NCBI GenBank assembly: GCA_029747585.1
Contig: JAPEVF010000673.1
Coordinates: 1-24,948 of the forward strand
Length of the DNA: 24,948 nt
Origin: Pleurotus djamor
Lineage: Eukaryota; Basidiomycota; Agaricomycetes; Agaricales; Pleurotaceae
Direction: 5' to 3'
The notes beneath the pieces are model-generated. The model had not been told where the DNA came from, ran no database searches, and saw only the letters and a list, made by a program, of their open reading frames with translations. Positions 1 through 9,128 of the stretch are shown piece by piece. Within the stretch, counting starts at the first letter, position 1. Every line of letters starts with the position of its first letter. Position numbers and translations under genes: made by a program.

Positions 1-197
1 TCAGGTCGGAATGGGTGCTGGGACCTTGTCCTAAAGAGTGCAGTCAGCCAAGTCCATGATGCGAGTAGAAGCCCCGAGACCGTGATGTTTAAGCGTAACA
101 GATAGCCACATCACATTATGGTGTTCTTTTGGTTTCGAATAGCGTAAAACTCATAAAAAAACTACGAAGACGGTAAGCTTGAAAGTTGACGTTGAAC

Positions 198-226
198 GTT
201 GACCGGTGACCGGTTGACCGGTGACC
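198..226. repeat. 15-bp GC-rich tandem repeat, two copies
   Basis: GTTGACCGGTGACCG occurs at 198-212 and again, one base short, at 213-226. A degenerate GTTGACGTTGAAC precedes it at 185-197. The unit contains the palindrome ACCGGT, so the array can also fold. No function is assigned. Confidence 0.8.
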
Positions 227-539
227 CCGAAATGGTTGATTTTCGAAACAACTGTACTTACGACTTTGTGTCGACAATTTTAGTGAAGCCGTTCTGACGG
301 CCAATGGGTTGTCTTTTCGTCGACTATCGATGTTCACGGCAGAATAGGAAACCTCCAAGATGCCTCCAAGATTGACTTGAGATTGACGGAAAAGGGTCTT
401 CGTGGACGCATCGTGGAAACTGGAAGATTGAACCGTGGGAGCAAGACAAAGGGGTAGGGACATGGGGACAACCTTCTGAACTTGCCACCGTTCGTTTTTG
501 CTTCTTCAACCGACCTTAGATTTAAGCTTTTCGAACCCC

Positions 540-623
540 ATGGCTTCGTCGATTTTCGATCTCATTAAATCGCTTGAAGATGACGACTTTCTGTACTTCT
601 CGTCTGCAAAATTGCTAGAATGA
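540..623 (+). CDS. Short 27-codon ORF, possible upstream ORF or chance frame
   Basis: An ATG in the context CCCCATGGC opens a 27-codon frame starting MASSIFDLIKSLEDDDF and ending in TGA at 621-623. It lies about 270 bases upstream of the transporter start on the same strand. If the transporter transcript begins early enough, it would be an upstream ORF; otherwise it is chance. There is no homology evidence, and the acidic, hydrophobic mix is the only hint that it might be translated. Confidence 0.15.
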   Translation: MASSIFDLIKSLEDDDFLYFSSAKLLE

Positions 624-892
624 TGAGGGACTTGCTCCTCCTGCTTGTCAGTTCATCATCGCTGGCTTTATCTGCGTCGCAGTTAGTAAAAACTGATACC
701 AGTGTCGGTTTTAGCGGTTGACAAGCCGTATTCCATCCAAAGTTCGTTTAATTTTACGATTCAGGCGTCTGGAGTCGGCTAAAAACAGTCACATCACAGA
801 ATAACCTTCGGGTTCCAACTTCTGGTCAAGGATAAATCAACCGTAGAGTTTCTCTACCTATCACCTCGTTTCGCTCTTGCAGAACTCAAGCC

Positions 893-2755
893 ATGGCCTT
901 TGAATCAAACGCGACCTTGAATGCCGATCACTCGAGGTCTATCACTGACAGTACACGCGATCCTCAACTGGGAGAAAAGCTAGCAGTGGATGTCGAGGCC
1001 TCCCAGGCTGAAGATTCGGAAGGGACAAACCTGAGCGGCATCAGAAAGGCTCTGATGCTCGCGATCGTATGCTTTGCTCAATTCTTTGACCTCTTCAACG
1101 CCAATGCTGCCATCGTCTCATTACCATCCGTACGATATCTCTTTACAATCAGGGCTCGAAGCTTATCCCATCGATTTTAGATGGGGGAGGATTTGAACTT
1201 CGCTCCGTCTGAGCTGCAATGGGTCCTATCGGCGTATACACTCACGTTCGCCTCGTTCCTACTGATTTCTGGGACACTCTCAGACATTTTCCATCCCAAC
1301 CCGGTTTTCGTCTTAGGCCTCCTCCTCATCGGCTTATTCAGTATACCCGTCGGCGCCAGTGTACATCCCATCATGGCAATCATCTTTCGAGCTATCCAGG
1401 GTATTGGTGCGTGGTTCCCTTCTCACCCGTCCTCTCCTGGCTCACCTTGGACGTCTGTGCCCTTTAGGTGCAGCCTTGAATGTGCCATCAGCCGTTGCGA
1501 TCATTCGCACCACCTTTCACGATCCAATGCAACAGAGCAATGCATATGCCGCGTACTCACTGGCTGGCGCGATTGGCGGAAACATCGGCTTCGTCATAGG
1601 CGGTGTTCTTACAGCTCAATCCTCCTGGCGCTGGGGTACGTTCCATTTGCGCCGTCCCATCCGTGGCTTCGATACTGACGAAGTTACCCACAGTACATTA
1701 TCTGATCGCGATTCTGACGATTCCCATGGCTGGCTGTTCGTGGTTTGTCCTGCCGTGTGTGGAGAAGCCCAAGAAGCTCAAACAAAGTCGCCGGATCGAC
1801 TTCGCCGGAGTTACGATCCTCACAGCCGGGTTAATTCTCTTCGTATACGCTATCTCCGATGGTAGCGAAGCTGGTGCGCACTTCATTCCCATACTTCGCC
1901 AATGCCGCTGTTCTCACCTCATCCAAGGATGGCAAACACCCCAGGTTATCACGACCCTCATACTTTCGGTCGTTTTCATCATTGTGTTCTTCTTCGTTGA
2001 ACGTTTCGTATCCGACCCCGCGTTACCGCCAAGTATTTGGTCCAACAAGAATTTCACGCCGATTTTCATCATCGCGTGGAGTCCCTACTGGTGGGCGTTC
2101 GGCTGCTTGATGCAGCTTATTACGATATTTACCGTGAGCCCATACATTTCCTTCTCACCAGAGCGATCATGCTTATGTTATGATATGCAGGATCTATGGG
2201 GAGACTCTGCCCTCATCGCCTCGATTCGGTGTCTTCCCATTGGTGTCGCAGCAATGGTGTTCTCCTTTGTCGCTGGAAAGTTGGTGCCCAAGCTCCCTTC
2301 GCGGGTATCCATCGTAAGCGCACACATATGCATGATTGTTGGTGCTACGCTCTACGCTCTGGCGAATGAGAAAGGGAAGTACTGGTCCCACGTGGTACCC
2401 GGAATGATAATAGCTTTCATCGGTCTTCCTACGTTATTCTTGACATGCACCACAATGGCTATGGGCTCTGCGAGGAAGGGGGAGGAAGGTGTTGTTGGTG
2501 CCGTTATGTTCACCGCGTATCAGGTTGGATCGACCCTCGGATTGGCCAGTGAGTTGAGTCTGTCTTGTCCGTGGTTGCATCAGGACGCTCATTGGGATCA
2601 TGTTCATAGTCGTCACTTCAATTCGCCTTGGTGTGAGCTCAAGTATCTCACACGAAGGTCCGGCACCGCTTGAAGGCTTCGCTGCGTCGTTTTGGTCAAT
2701 TGTTGGCCTTTCGGGTGTCACGATCATCATCACTCTCTTATTCATTAGTGACTGA
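893..2755 (+). CDS. MFS multidrug/H+ antiporter, DHA2 (ATR1-like) family, seven exons
   Basis: The product is a plasma- or vacuolar-membrane major facilitator, probably a proton-coupled exporter of toxic compounds. Exons are 893-1129, 1181-1406, 1468-1635, 1694-1873, 1928-2133, 2191-2548 and 2610-2755. All phases agree and give 506 residues, normal for a 14-helix DHA2 protein. The six introns are 51-61 bases with GT/AG ends. Residues 1-50 form a polar cytoplasmic tail. Helix 1 is about 53-77, followed by the helix 2 segment WVLSAYTLTFASFLLISG. A degenerate motif A (GTLSDIFHPNP) starts near residue 110, and RAIQGIGAAL spans a splice site. The antiporter motif C is GAIGGNIGFVIGGVL at about 188-202. 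The last exon ends in a hydrophobic helix (SIVGLSGVTIIITLLFISD) and TGA. ATG 893 (AGCCATGG) is the first in frame. ATR1-type members export aminotriazole or boron, but the substrate here cannot be read from sequence. Confidence 0.93.
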
Positions 2756-3362
2756 TTTCTATGCTTAGATCTTGGACTCCTCTGTTCATGTAAATACCCA
2801 CACAATCAGAAATTTACACTTGAATCCGCTGTATACAAAGACATGCGATCCTCCGTTGCGCCCTTGCATTCAGGGTAGCCAAAACATGTTGGCGTATAGT
2901 TTCGGGGGTGCGAGGTCAGCGACGGCATACATTGCAAGAAATCCACGTGAAGGGGTATAGTTCACAGCGCCGGTAGCCCAGGCGATCGGCCTGGCAAGGT
3001 ATGGTTGGCGAGCGGACTAGAACAGGGAGGATTAATGCTCAAGGAGAGGATAAGAGTTGAGACGACGGCGACGATGAGAACGGGAGCTCAAATTGAACTT
3101 GAACGCTACGACTGATACTACTCTATCTTGTTCATTCGCCTCCTTGTATTTCAAGTGTAGAGTATGGTAGATTGAACAATGCGGAGCCAGAAAAAGGCTA
3201 ATTCAGGGCTGGATTCTGATCAAGAGGAAGATGCTGTCTTGGGGTTTGTTCACAAAGATGCACGGATTGTATTATTGAATGCGATTCATTCCCATAAGTA
3301 AGTCATTGACACACGAACAGTCATAAAGAGAGCTCGCCCTTCTACTCTGTAGAACATGAGAG
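2756..3362. other. Intergenic region between convergent genes
   Basis: The transporter (+) and the DUF3455 gene (-) converge on this 607-base gap, so it should hold both 3' UTRs and terminators. I see no conserved open frame or RNA gene. Short open frames such as 2772-2960 read into the gap but have no support. Confidence 0.7.
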
Positions 3363-4199
3363 TTACAACGTGCTTCCAAAAAACCCTACAAACAAAGGCC
3401 GTCAGCGTCACAGCGGTTCACAGGAGCGTGTCACTTACAGTACTTGGAGGTGTATTTGACGCTGATGCTTGTCCCGGGTCGGCACTGCAAATGTTTGTAA
3501 ATAATATGGTACAGACAAAAGGGATGAGACGTACGGAAGCGGGTGGTTGACCTCCTTTGGTATCAACCCTGAACACCTGGTTTGCAAGCCGGCCTTGGAC
3601 GTTGCTCAAAGACAGCCAATCTACGTTGGCAGAGCCGGACGGCGAAGGGATACCACCGGACCGAGCACCAACAACGAAGGCGTTACGATTCCCCCTCGTT
3701 GCACCATGAGAAGTGAAGTCCCACTTGGGACTCAGTCCGGTACCGGTGACTGGGTTAGTGATGAAGAAGTGCTCGCCAAGTGGTTCAGGGTTGCCGATGG
3801 TGGCCAAGGGGGGTGTTCCTGGAGGTAAAACGCTCCAGATCAAGAACCACCTGTCTTGGATGACGTCGAAGGCGTCAGTGCCAAACAAGCAAGAAATATC
3901 AACGAGCTCTGCAACAGCTCCGACGCTCCTAAGAGACGATGGCGCAAAAGGTGAGGAAGCCGAAATGAAATGGGATCAAGATATACGAACGTGAATGTAC
4001 CCGCATCGCTGCAGGTGTAGTTTTGCACGCCGATGGCACCAGCGATGAAGGATGGTTTGCCAGACGGCGGTACAAGACCAGTCTGTCCAGCGGGCAGTTT
4101 GAGGACTGCATTGGAGATGTTGCAACTAGCATCCGCTTGGGCGGGAGCGGCAAATGCAGCAGTAACGAATGCGAGAGCGACTAGAACAAGAGAAAACAT
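3363..4199 (-). CDS. Secreted DUF3455-family protein, four exons
   Basis: This is a small secreted protein of a family common in ascomycetes and basidiomycetes, of unknown biochemical role. Some database copies carry a doubtful 'malate dehydrogenase' label. Exons on the minus strand are 4199-3991, 3928-3535, 3484-3439 and 3385-3363. Phases agree and give 223 residues with stop TAA. Introns are 50-62 bases; the last has a clear GCTGACGG branch site. Residues 1-17 (MFSLVLVALAFVTAAFA) are a signal peptide, with likely cleavage before the AP that follows. Family marks are present in order: LPAGQTGLVPPSGKPSF, GVQNYTC, a SVGAVAELVDISCL segment across the first intron, GEHFFITNPVTGTG, SPKWDFTS, AFVVGARSGGIPSP, VDWLSLSNV, FRVDTKGGQPPASC, and the closing VKYTSKYWFFGSTL. 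Start ATG 4199 directly precedes the signal peptide. Confidence 0.92.
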
Positions 4200-4246
4200 G
4201 TTCGAGTTAACCTGAGAGGCTGAAGACAGAGCAAAGATGTGTTCAC

Positions 4247-4254
4247 CTTTTATA
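4247..4254 (-). promoter_or_regulatory. TATA box of the DUF3455 gene
   Basis: TATAAAAG on the minus strand lies 48 bases upstream of the ATG at 4199. This would put transcription start close to the start codon and give a very short leader, in keeping with a strongly expressed small secreted protein. Confidence 0.6.
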
Positions 4255-5616
4255 CCGTTGTAACCAGAAGATATCGGAAGCCACGGCCAGCCTTGAATCG
4301 TGAACAGAGCACCTGACAATCGGAGTTGCTGACAGAGATGGTTCTCAGAACCACGGCGCGTTTCGGATTATACGAGCTTTCTTCTTTACAGGCAAGTTTT
4401 TCTCTCAATTGACATTGTCGAAGACGCGATAAACGCGTGGCGAATTATCCTTGGCATCCAACGGGTGCCGAGTTCGCTGGGAAGTTCGCAAAGTGAATGA
4501 ACAACGATGCGGCTACAAGAGACACATTCGACAGGTCAGTGGTGTGCTAAAGGCGCGAGAACTTAGATGCGTGCCTACAACACAGTAAGGAGGGGAAGAA
4601 GGATGTGTTCAGGGTAAATGGGACCTGAATTGGAGTACTACTAGGACAGTCGAACCTGGGGAACCTGGAAGTCCGCGACTGTGCGACTAAAAAGAAGGCT
4701 TGGCAAGGTCGATGTCATCCCACTAGCTGTTAAGGTGGGTAAGCTTCGAAGTAGAGAATTAGCGAGGGACATACCGTGCCAAGCTTGAATGTGTGTATTT
4801 TTAAAACGAGGCAGCGCAAAGTCTCCGAGGTTACCCAAGCGAAGGGACTGACTGGAAACGGCGCTTGTAGGCCTGGAGCTCGACCGCCGGAGAAAAGACG
4901 CCAATGAAGACGCATTGAACGAGAGCGTCTCGTTGTCTATTGAGACATATATAAGGCTGGAGGTAGACCAATACCAGAAGAAGAAACGAGCTACCCGAAC
5001 TGAAATGGAGGAATGGAACGTTATTTCTCACCTACAATGTAGCCGAAAGCTTGGCGTTCGCGGGCAAAAGTTCTGACATGAGGTGCAACATTGGAAATCA
5101 CAGCGAATGCACGTTCTGTACAGCAAACTGGGAACCATGCGTCAGCAAAGGCGAGAACCACCGTAAACTGCAAGGGATGCTTACAGGACAGCGCAAAGAA
5201 AATCGACAGAAGCACGGGCAAGGATACCGGAACATCGCATACGCTCACGTAGTCGAAATGGACCAACAAAGCCAAAGAGGGTGCTTGGTCGTCGGACCGA
5301 ACTCGCAGGGAGCGAGCACATTCACGATGGAGCATATGCATCATCATTCATCGAAGCCAGTAGCGACATTACTACGAAAAACGAAATTCAGCACGTATGG
5401 CGGCAAGGGATTCGTCCTTTGAGAAATTCGCGACAGTAAACCATCCACCAGAGGTCAAGAAAGGGTTGCCCATAGACTCTGGACAGCATAGGGATGACAG
5501 GTTCAAAAGGCTGTTCGTTGCAGAGGGATTAGATGGGAAGCTACTCACAGTGCAGCGAGGTGTCATTCGCACCAGAGCCATGTTAATCCGAAATTATCTG
5601 ATAGCCACATGGATAC
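4255..5616. other. Region without a confident gene
   Basis: No family is recognised. A plus-strand TATATAAGG lies near 4948-4956, with an ATG-initiated 23-codon frame after it at 5012. On the two strands around 5050-5420 lie overlapping frames of similar length (5051-5422 plus, 5347-5021 minus), which cannot both be coding. The minus frame contains a GTGAGC donor and a CCTTGCAG acceptor in the same phase, so a minus-strand spliced gene is possible. A minus-strand exon-like segment 4904-4790 ends at a GTATGT donor followed by a GCTAATT branch site. None of this is enough to call a gene. Confidence 0.5.
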
Positions 5617-5712
5617 AGGTGGCTAGCCGATTTGCCCTGAACGGTACCCAGGCGTCACCAGAAAGGTGGCTAGCCGATTTGCCCTGAACGGTACCCAGGC
5701 GTCACCAGAAAG
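5617..5712. repeat. 47-bp perfect tandem duplication
   Basis: The block starting AGGTGGCTAGCCGATTTGCC is repeated with a period of exactly 47 bases. Positions 5617-5665 are identical to 5664-5712, and the flanks diverge at once on both sides. The copies are perfect, so the duplication is recent or an assembly artefact. On the minus strand each copy contains an in-frame TAG for the candidate exon chain above it. Confidence 0.9.
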
Positions 5713-6349
5713 ACACCAGACGTCGGATTCCCATTCAATCGAGGACCAACCTTGAACGTATTGGGATTTCCGGTCCCAACTTCCAGCGGAACAGCGTCTC
5801 CCTTCGGCTTTAGGCGGCTACAGTGAGAAAATTGTTGAGAGCGACAGCGGTGTTACGCGTCGAGCTCATCGAACCGTGTCCCAGGTGCCAAAGCAGTCAT
5901 CAAGGACCTCTTCAATTTCCTCGAATGATCGACAACAACCCCAACCTATTATCTCCATGAGCGCAGGGACAGGCAGAGCTCAATGGGAAAGACATACCAA
6001 AGATGTTGAATACTGTTCGCCAACCAGACGAAGACAGTAGCCACGTTGAGCTCCACCGAGATGGTGTTCTTGGTGCTACATCCTACAGACAACGCGAAGG
6101 TGTTCTCTGTGATAAAGATGGGCCTGACGCAGTTCGCATCAAGTTTGCCTCCCAGTGATACGGCGTACGTTGAGGCAGGAGCTGCAGTTGACTGGGCGTC
6201 GATTCAGTGGAAGCGGAAGTAAGGTAGTGAATCTAACCTTGTCGCAAATCAAAGCTCGTGGACTTGGAGGGTTCACGAAAAGTTGCCAGGTCCAAAGTCA
6301 GTACCAAGGCAAGGCCGTCCTCAGTAGTTAGGATANGTTCACGAGACAC
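5670..6349 (-). CDS. Candidate spliced exon chain of unknown family, 5' end missing
   Basis: The product is not recognised. Minus-strand segments 6349-6238, 6181-5998, 5919-5857 and 5817-5670 join in phase through GT-AG introns of 56, 78 and 39 bases. They read 168 codons before a TAG inside the duplicated 47-bp block. Readable pieces include TTEDGLALVLTLDLATFREP, CVRPIFITENTFALSVG, ELNVATVFVWLANSIQ, MTALAPGTRFDELDA and NPTSGVFLVTPGYRSGQIG. The first segment starts after a CTGACCGC...TGTCAG branch/acceptor and contains the N at 6336. I could not fix its upstream exon, so it may be the end of the gene at 7791-6605 or a separate gene. The 39-base intron is unusually short, and I chose splice sites to keep phase, so the model may be over-fitted. 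Confidence 0.3.
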
Positions 6350-6604
6350 CTGACATTCAAGCGGTCAGATGTCCGCGAATATCAAAAGAAAGTAGGGCGT
6401 ACAAACGGATAGCGACATGCTCGAAATTGAGAGTCTGGTCTAGCTGCTGAGAATGTCGCGAGTCATCGTTTCACGATCGTTGTCGGTGACTCGTATAGCC
6501 ATAGATAAACCGCCCCTTTCCAAATAGCCGATAGCAGGTCTTCCAAAAAAAAAAGAATTCAGCGTTTTCGCGGTAGAGATAAAGAAATTGACAGCTCACC
6601 GTTC

Positions 6605-7791
6605 CTAGCTAGACCAGGTAGCAAGAAGTCGATCCATACAGCTATTACCCCAGTCGTGTGGAGCGTCGAGCAGGAATTCAGTCGACTCGACAGACAGTAG
6701 CTGAGCTAGCCTGTCTGCACCATGCCGTTTGGGAGCGCCAACGAAAAGCGCGTCGACCGGCAATTTCCAGTTGTAAAGAGTAGGGAAGCAAGGCAGGCTA
6801 TTGTATATGTCTTGCCCATCTCCATCTGGAAGAAAGAACGAGCGTGTATTGAAGACAGAGATCAGGGAGGAGAAAGAGTGCGCGTCGTCAAACGGAAAGA
6901 ATTCGGACCGGCTGTGCCGTGAGATATCATCGTTGTCACGTGCCACAGGGGAGCTTCTCCTATCGCTCAGGTGCGTCACGTCGCAGTTTGAAAGCTCTGT
7001 CTTGCCGGTATTTTGCGACTTCGCAAGGAAAGAGGCCTCAAGTGTAGTTGAGGGTTGCTGTCCTTTGCGGATATCCACGCTGTCTTCATACTGCGCGCTA
7101 AACGTAAACGTTTCATTACCTTTGCTTCTGAACATCTGCATGTCCTGAACAAATGAAAGAGGGTCTGCATATCACGAAAGTAAGGTGAGTATGCTGTTCG
7201 ATTTGGAAAGATGATGCTCACAGTTTGTAACGTCCCCATTCTTGGTCCCGATGTTCAATGCCGGGAGTTGCTTCATAGCTGCCCCGTTGACCCCTCCCAG
7301 CCCGCGGACCAAAGGAGTCAGTACCACATCAAAACGGTACTCTAATCCAGAGTCGGCAATGTCACCTCGCTCAGCCGGTCCGGAATGGACGAGTACAACA
7401 TAGACGGCACCCCCGTTGTGAGAGAAATTAGGATCGTCTGGTTTACTGTTGACAACGTAGACGTAGGCATCGATCCGCCATGTAAGGGTTTCAAAAAGGA
7501 ATTTCTCGGATTTGTGAGTAAACCCGAGTTCGTAATCTTCTAACAGCATGAAGCTTTGGCTGGAGGGTAGCATCAAGGGCAGTTAGCGTACAGAAAACCG
7601 AAGGAGAGGCGGTGACTGGCTTACCAACGCCAATAGTCCGTCCCAGCGGGAGGGGAAAGTTTATTGACGAAACCTGTGGGTAGGTCACCTTCGACAGGTC
7701 TCGTCTTTTCGCAACGGCTTTCTGCAGCGGTAGATTGGTCATCCATGTATTGTTCATCGAGGGCGACGTCGTGGAGGTGGGTATCAGACAT
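6605..7791 (-). CDS. Candidate three-exon gene, hypothetical protein
   Basis: The family is not recognised. Minus-strand exons 7791-7625, 7559-7222 and 7164-6605 give 354 residues with consistent phase. Intron 1 (65 bases) is textbook: GTAAGC donor, GCTAACT branch, CCTCCAG acceptor. Intron 2 (57 bases) runs GTGAGC to ATATGCAG. The start is MSDTHLHDVALDEQYMDDQ, an acidic N-terminus. It is followed by GDLPTGFVNKLSPPAGTDYW at about 35-54, and a central part with alternating hydrophobic residues (LTWRIDAYVYVV, GGAVYVVLVHSGP, EYRFDVVLTPL) that could be beta-rich. No signal peptide or membrane helix is evident. The last exon is open, but its distal 60-80 residues are less protein-like. It may instead splice at a GTGAGC donor near 6600, so the C-terminus is uncertain. 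Imperfect direct repeats lie 70-130 bases upstream of the start. Confidence 0.42.
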
Positions 7792-7860
7792 GGCGCAGAG
7801 GACTGGGCTTGAACAGGGTATCGTCTGAGCACAGCGGACGCTGGCCTAAGTATGCGAGTA

Positions 7861-7921
7861 CATACAGGGCCTTGTTCGGGTGAACAGATGCGGACATAAA
7901 CATACAGAGCCTGTTTGGGGT
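7861..7921. repeat. Imperfect 21-bp direct repeat, 40-bp spacing
   Basis: CATACAGGGCCTTGTTCGGGT (7861-7881) and a copy at 7901-7921 match at about 17 of 21 bases. They lie just upstream of the candidate minus-strand start at 7791 and could be paired regulatory sites, or chance. Confidence 0.4.
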
Positions 7922-8408
7922 AATCGCAGACCATCAGTGACGGAACCGAAGCCAGGTCGAAGGGTGGCTACAAACCTGACAGTTCCCGGTTGCGAAGACA
8001 CGGCCAAGGATTTTGTTCAGCTTATTGTGGATAAGCTAAGAGGTAGAGGGCCACAGGCAGAGCTATTGGTCTATGACAGGCTTCGCCGAAGGGTTCGAGT
8101 CCATCTACGAAAAAGTTGAGCAGAGTGGACGGGAAGTTCAAGAGAGATGTTCAACGCACATTGAGGTGTAATATTCCCAAGCTGCGAAGAGGAAAAGTCC
8201 CTGGGTCATGACCAGTGACCGACGATGGCGTGCGGAGTAAAATGATGTTCACCAAGAACAATAGTAGGGGTGGGGTGAGGAACGTCGTCTTCGGCGTCAA
8301 ATGGAATCAACCGTCGGTACCCCGCCCTTACGCTCACATCCCAAAGTCATGTATGAGCTCAGGCATACCTACTAAAAGTATAAGCGTAGCGAAGAGAGGG
8401 TTGAAAGG
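7922..8408. other. Gap without a visible gene
   Basis: This stretch lies between two candidate minus-strand genes. Short open frames at 7880-8119 and 8215-8412 (+) have no support. A tRNA T-loop look-alike at about 8081-8095 does not fold and was rejected. Confidence 0.5.
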
Positions 8409-9128
8409 TTAGTCATACTCAAAAATATGTTCCACGGCAGGATATACCCCATCCCAAGGCCGACGGTGACAGTGCCAGTTTGATGCTTCGCTGTTGAAGC
8501 TGGTTGTCCGAGCGGTAAGCAAGACTAAGACGACGCTTCGAGTACGCGAAAGTACGTCGGTACTGTAGTGAAAAAGGTATGAGAAATGAAAAGAGTGCAC
8601 GATTTGCATAGGCAAAAGTGACGGCTTACCTCAGAAGGAAGCGCAGGAAACGCGGTTGTCCGCCCAAACCTAGTAGCTATCATGGGCGGTCAAATTTCAA
8701 AGGCTAGGCGGGGTCGCACGGACGGCCTCAGACATCATTCGACCAGCCTAAGTTCTTTGATCAGCCAAGTTGGATCCCAAAGGAAATCGTTCCCTCTCAC
8801 CTATATAATAGCTAAAGCTAATGCCTGAGATTTGTGGGAGAGAGACAAGAGTGCTGCGAGTGTGGTAGTCCGCTCCGAAAGGCTCAATGGAGGTTGAACA
8901 AATCCAAGTCCTGAGAACGCCTACACGGTCAGCATAGGGAGAACGCAAGAGACTGTGAGCTGCAACGCACAATATCCTGTTCAGCAAAGTCCTCTGCGGC
9001 GCCGTCTCCCACATACCAAAACAACTAGTAGGTGCCCGATCCAATGCTGTCGCGATGGACTCAAGAGTGTGGAGCGGTTCGCCCGGACCCTCATGATACT
9101 GTGCGCTTTCTAAGGTCAGAAAGCGAGT
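8409..9128 (-). CDS. Candidate spliced gene of unknown family, 3' part (four exons)
   Basis: The product is not recognised. Minus-strand exons 9128-9017, 8920-8801, 8669-8630 and 8562-8409 join in phase and give 141 codons to a TAA. Splice signals are good: the first exon follows ATACTGACT...TTATCTAG. The next introns run GTATGT to GCTGACCGTGTAG, GTGAGA to CTACTAG (131 bases, so it may hide a further exon), and GTAAGC to CACTACAG. Readable pieces include TLESAQYHEGPGEPLHTLES, STSIEPFGADYHTRSTLVSL, GGQPRFLRFLL and a hydrophobic VVLVLLTARTTSF. The ending is RPWDGVYPAVEHIFEYD. The 5' end is not resolved: candidate start codons lie near 9340-9440, but none connects cleanly. The chain could still be chance, although four consecutive in-phase junctions argue against that. 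Confidence 0.38.

Larger units (their letters stand above)
1..892. other. Intergenic / upstream region of the MFS transporter gene
   Basis: No protein family is recognisable here. Minus-strand reading frames of 115 codons (463-116) and 61 codons (509-324) exist, but such lengths are expected by chance in a 25-kb window, and no splice chain or start context supports them. The stretch holds a GC-rich 15-bp tandem repeat (198-226) and a short ATG-initiated plus-strand frame (540-623). The last 100 bases before 893 are pyrimidine-rich and probably hold the promoter and 5' leader of the transporter. Confidence 0.6.

Noticed and set aside
893..4199. Transporter plus secreted protein as part of a secondary-metabolite cluster
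   Set aside because: No backbone or tailoring enzyme is visible anywhere in the window, and the two genes are convergent rather than co-directed.
5021..5422. Two overlapping ORFs on opposite strands (123 codons plus, 108 codons minus)
   Set aside because: At most one can be real, and both lengths are within chance expectation for a 25-kb window. Neither has a recognisable motif.
6545..6554. A10 run as the tail of a retroposed element
   Set aside because: On the minus strand it is a T10 run that can serve as a polypyrimidine tract before a GGAAG acceptor. No target-site duplication or reverse-transcriptase remnant lies beside it.
8040..8120. Possible tRNA gene (GGGTTCGAGTCC resembles a T-loop/B box)
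   Set aside because: The T stem pairs at only about three of five positions, and no matching acceptor stem or anticodon arm can be formed with upstream sequence.
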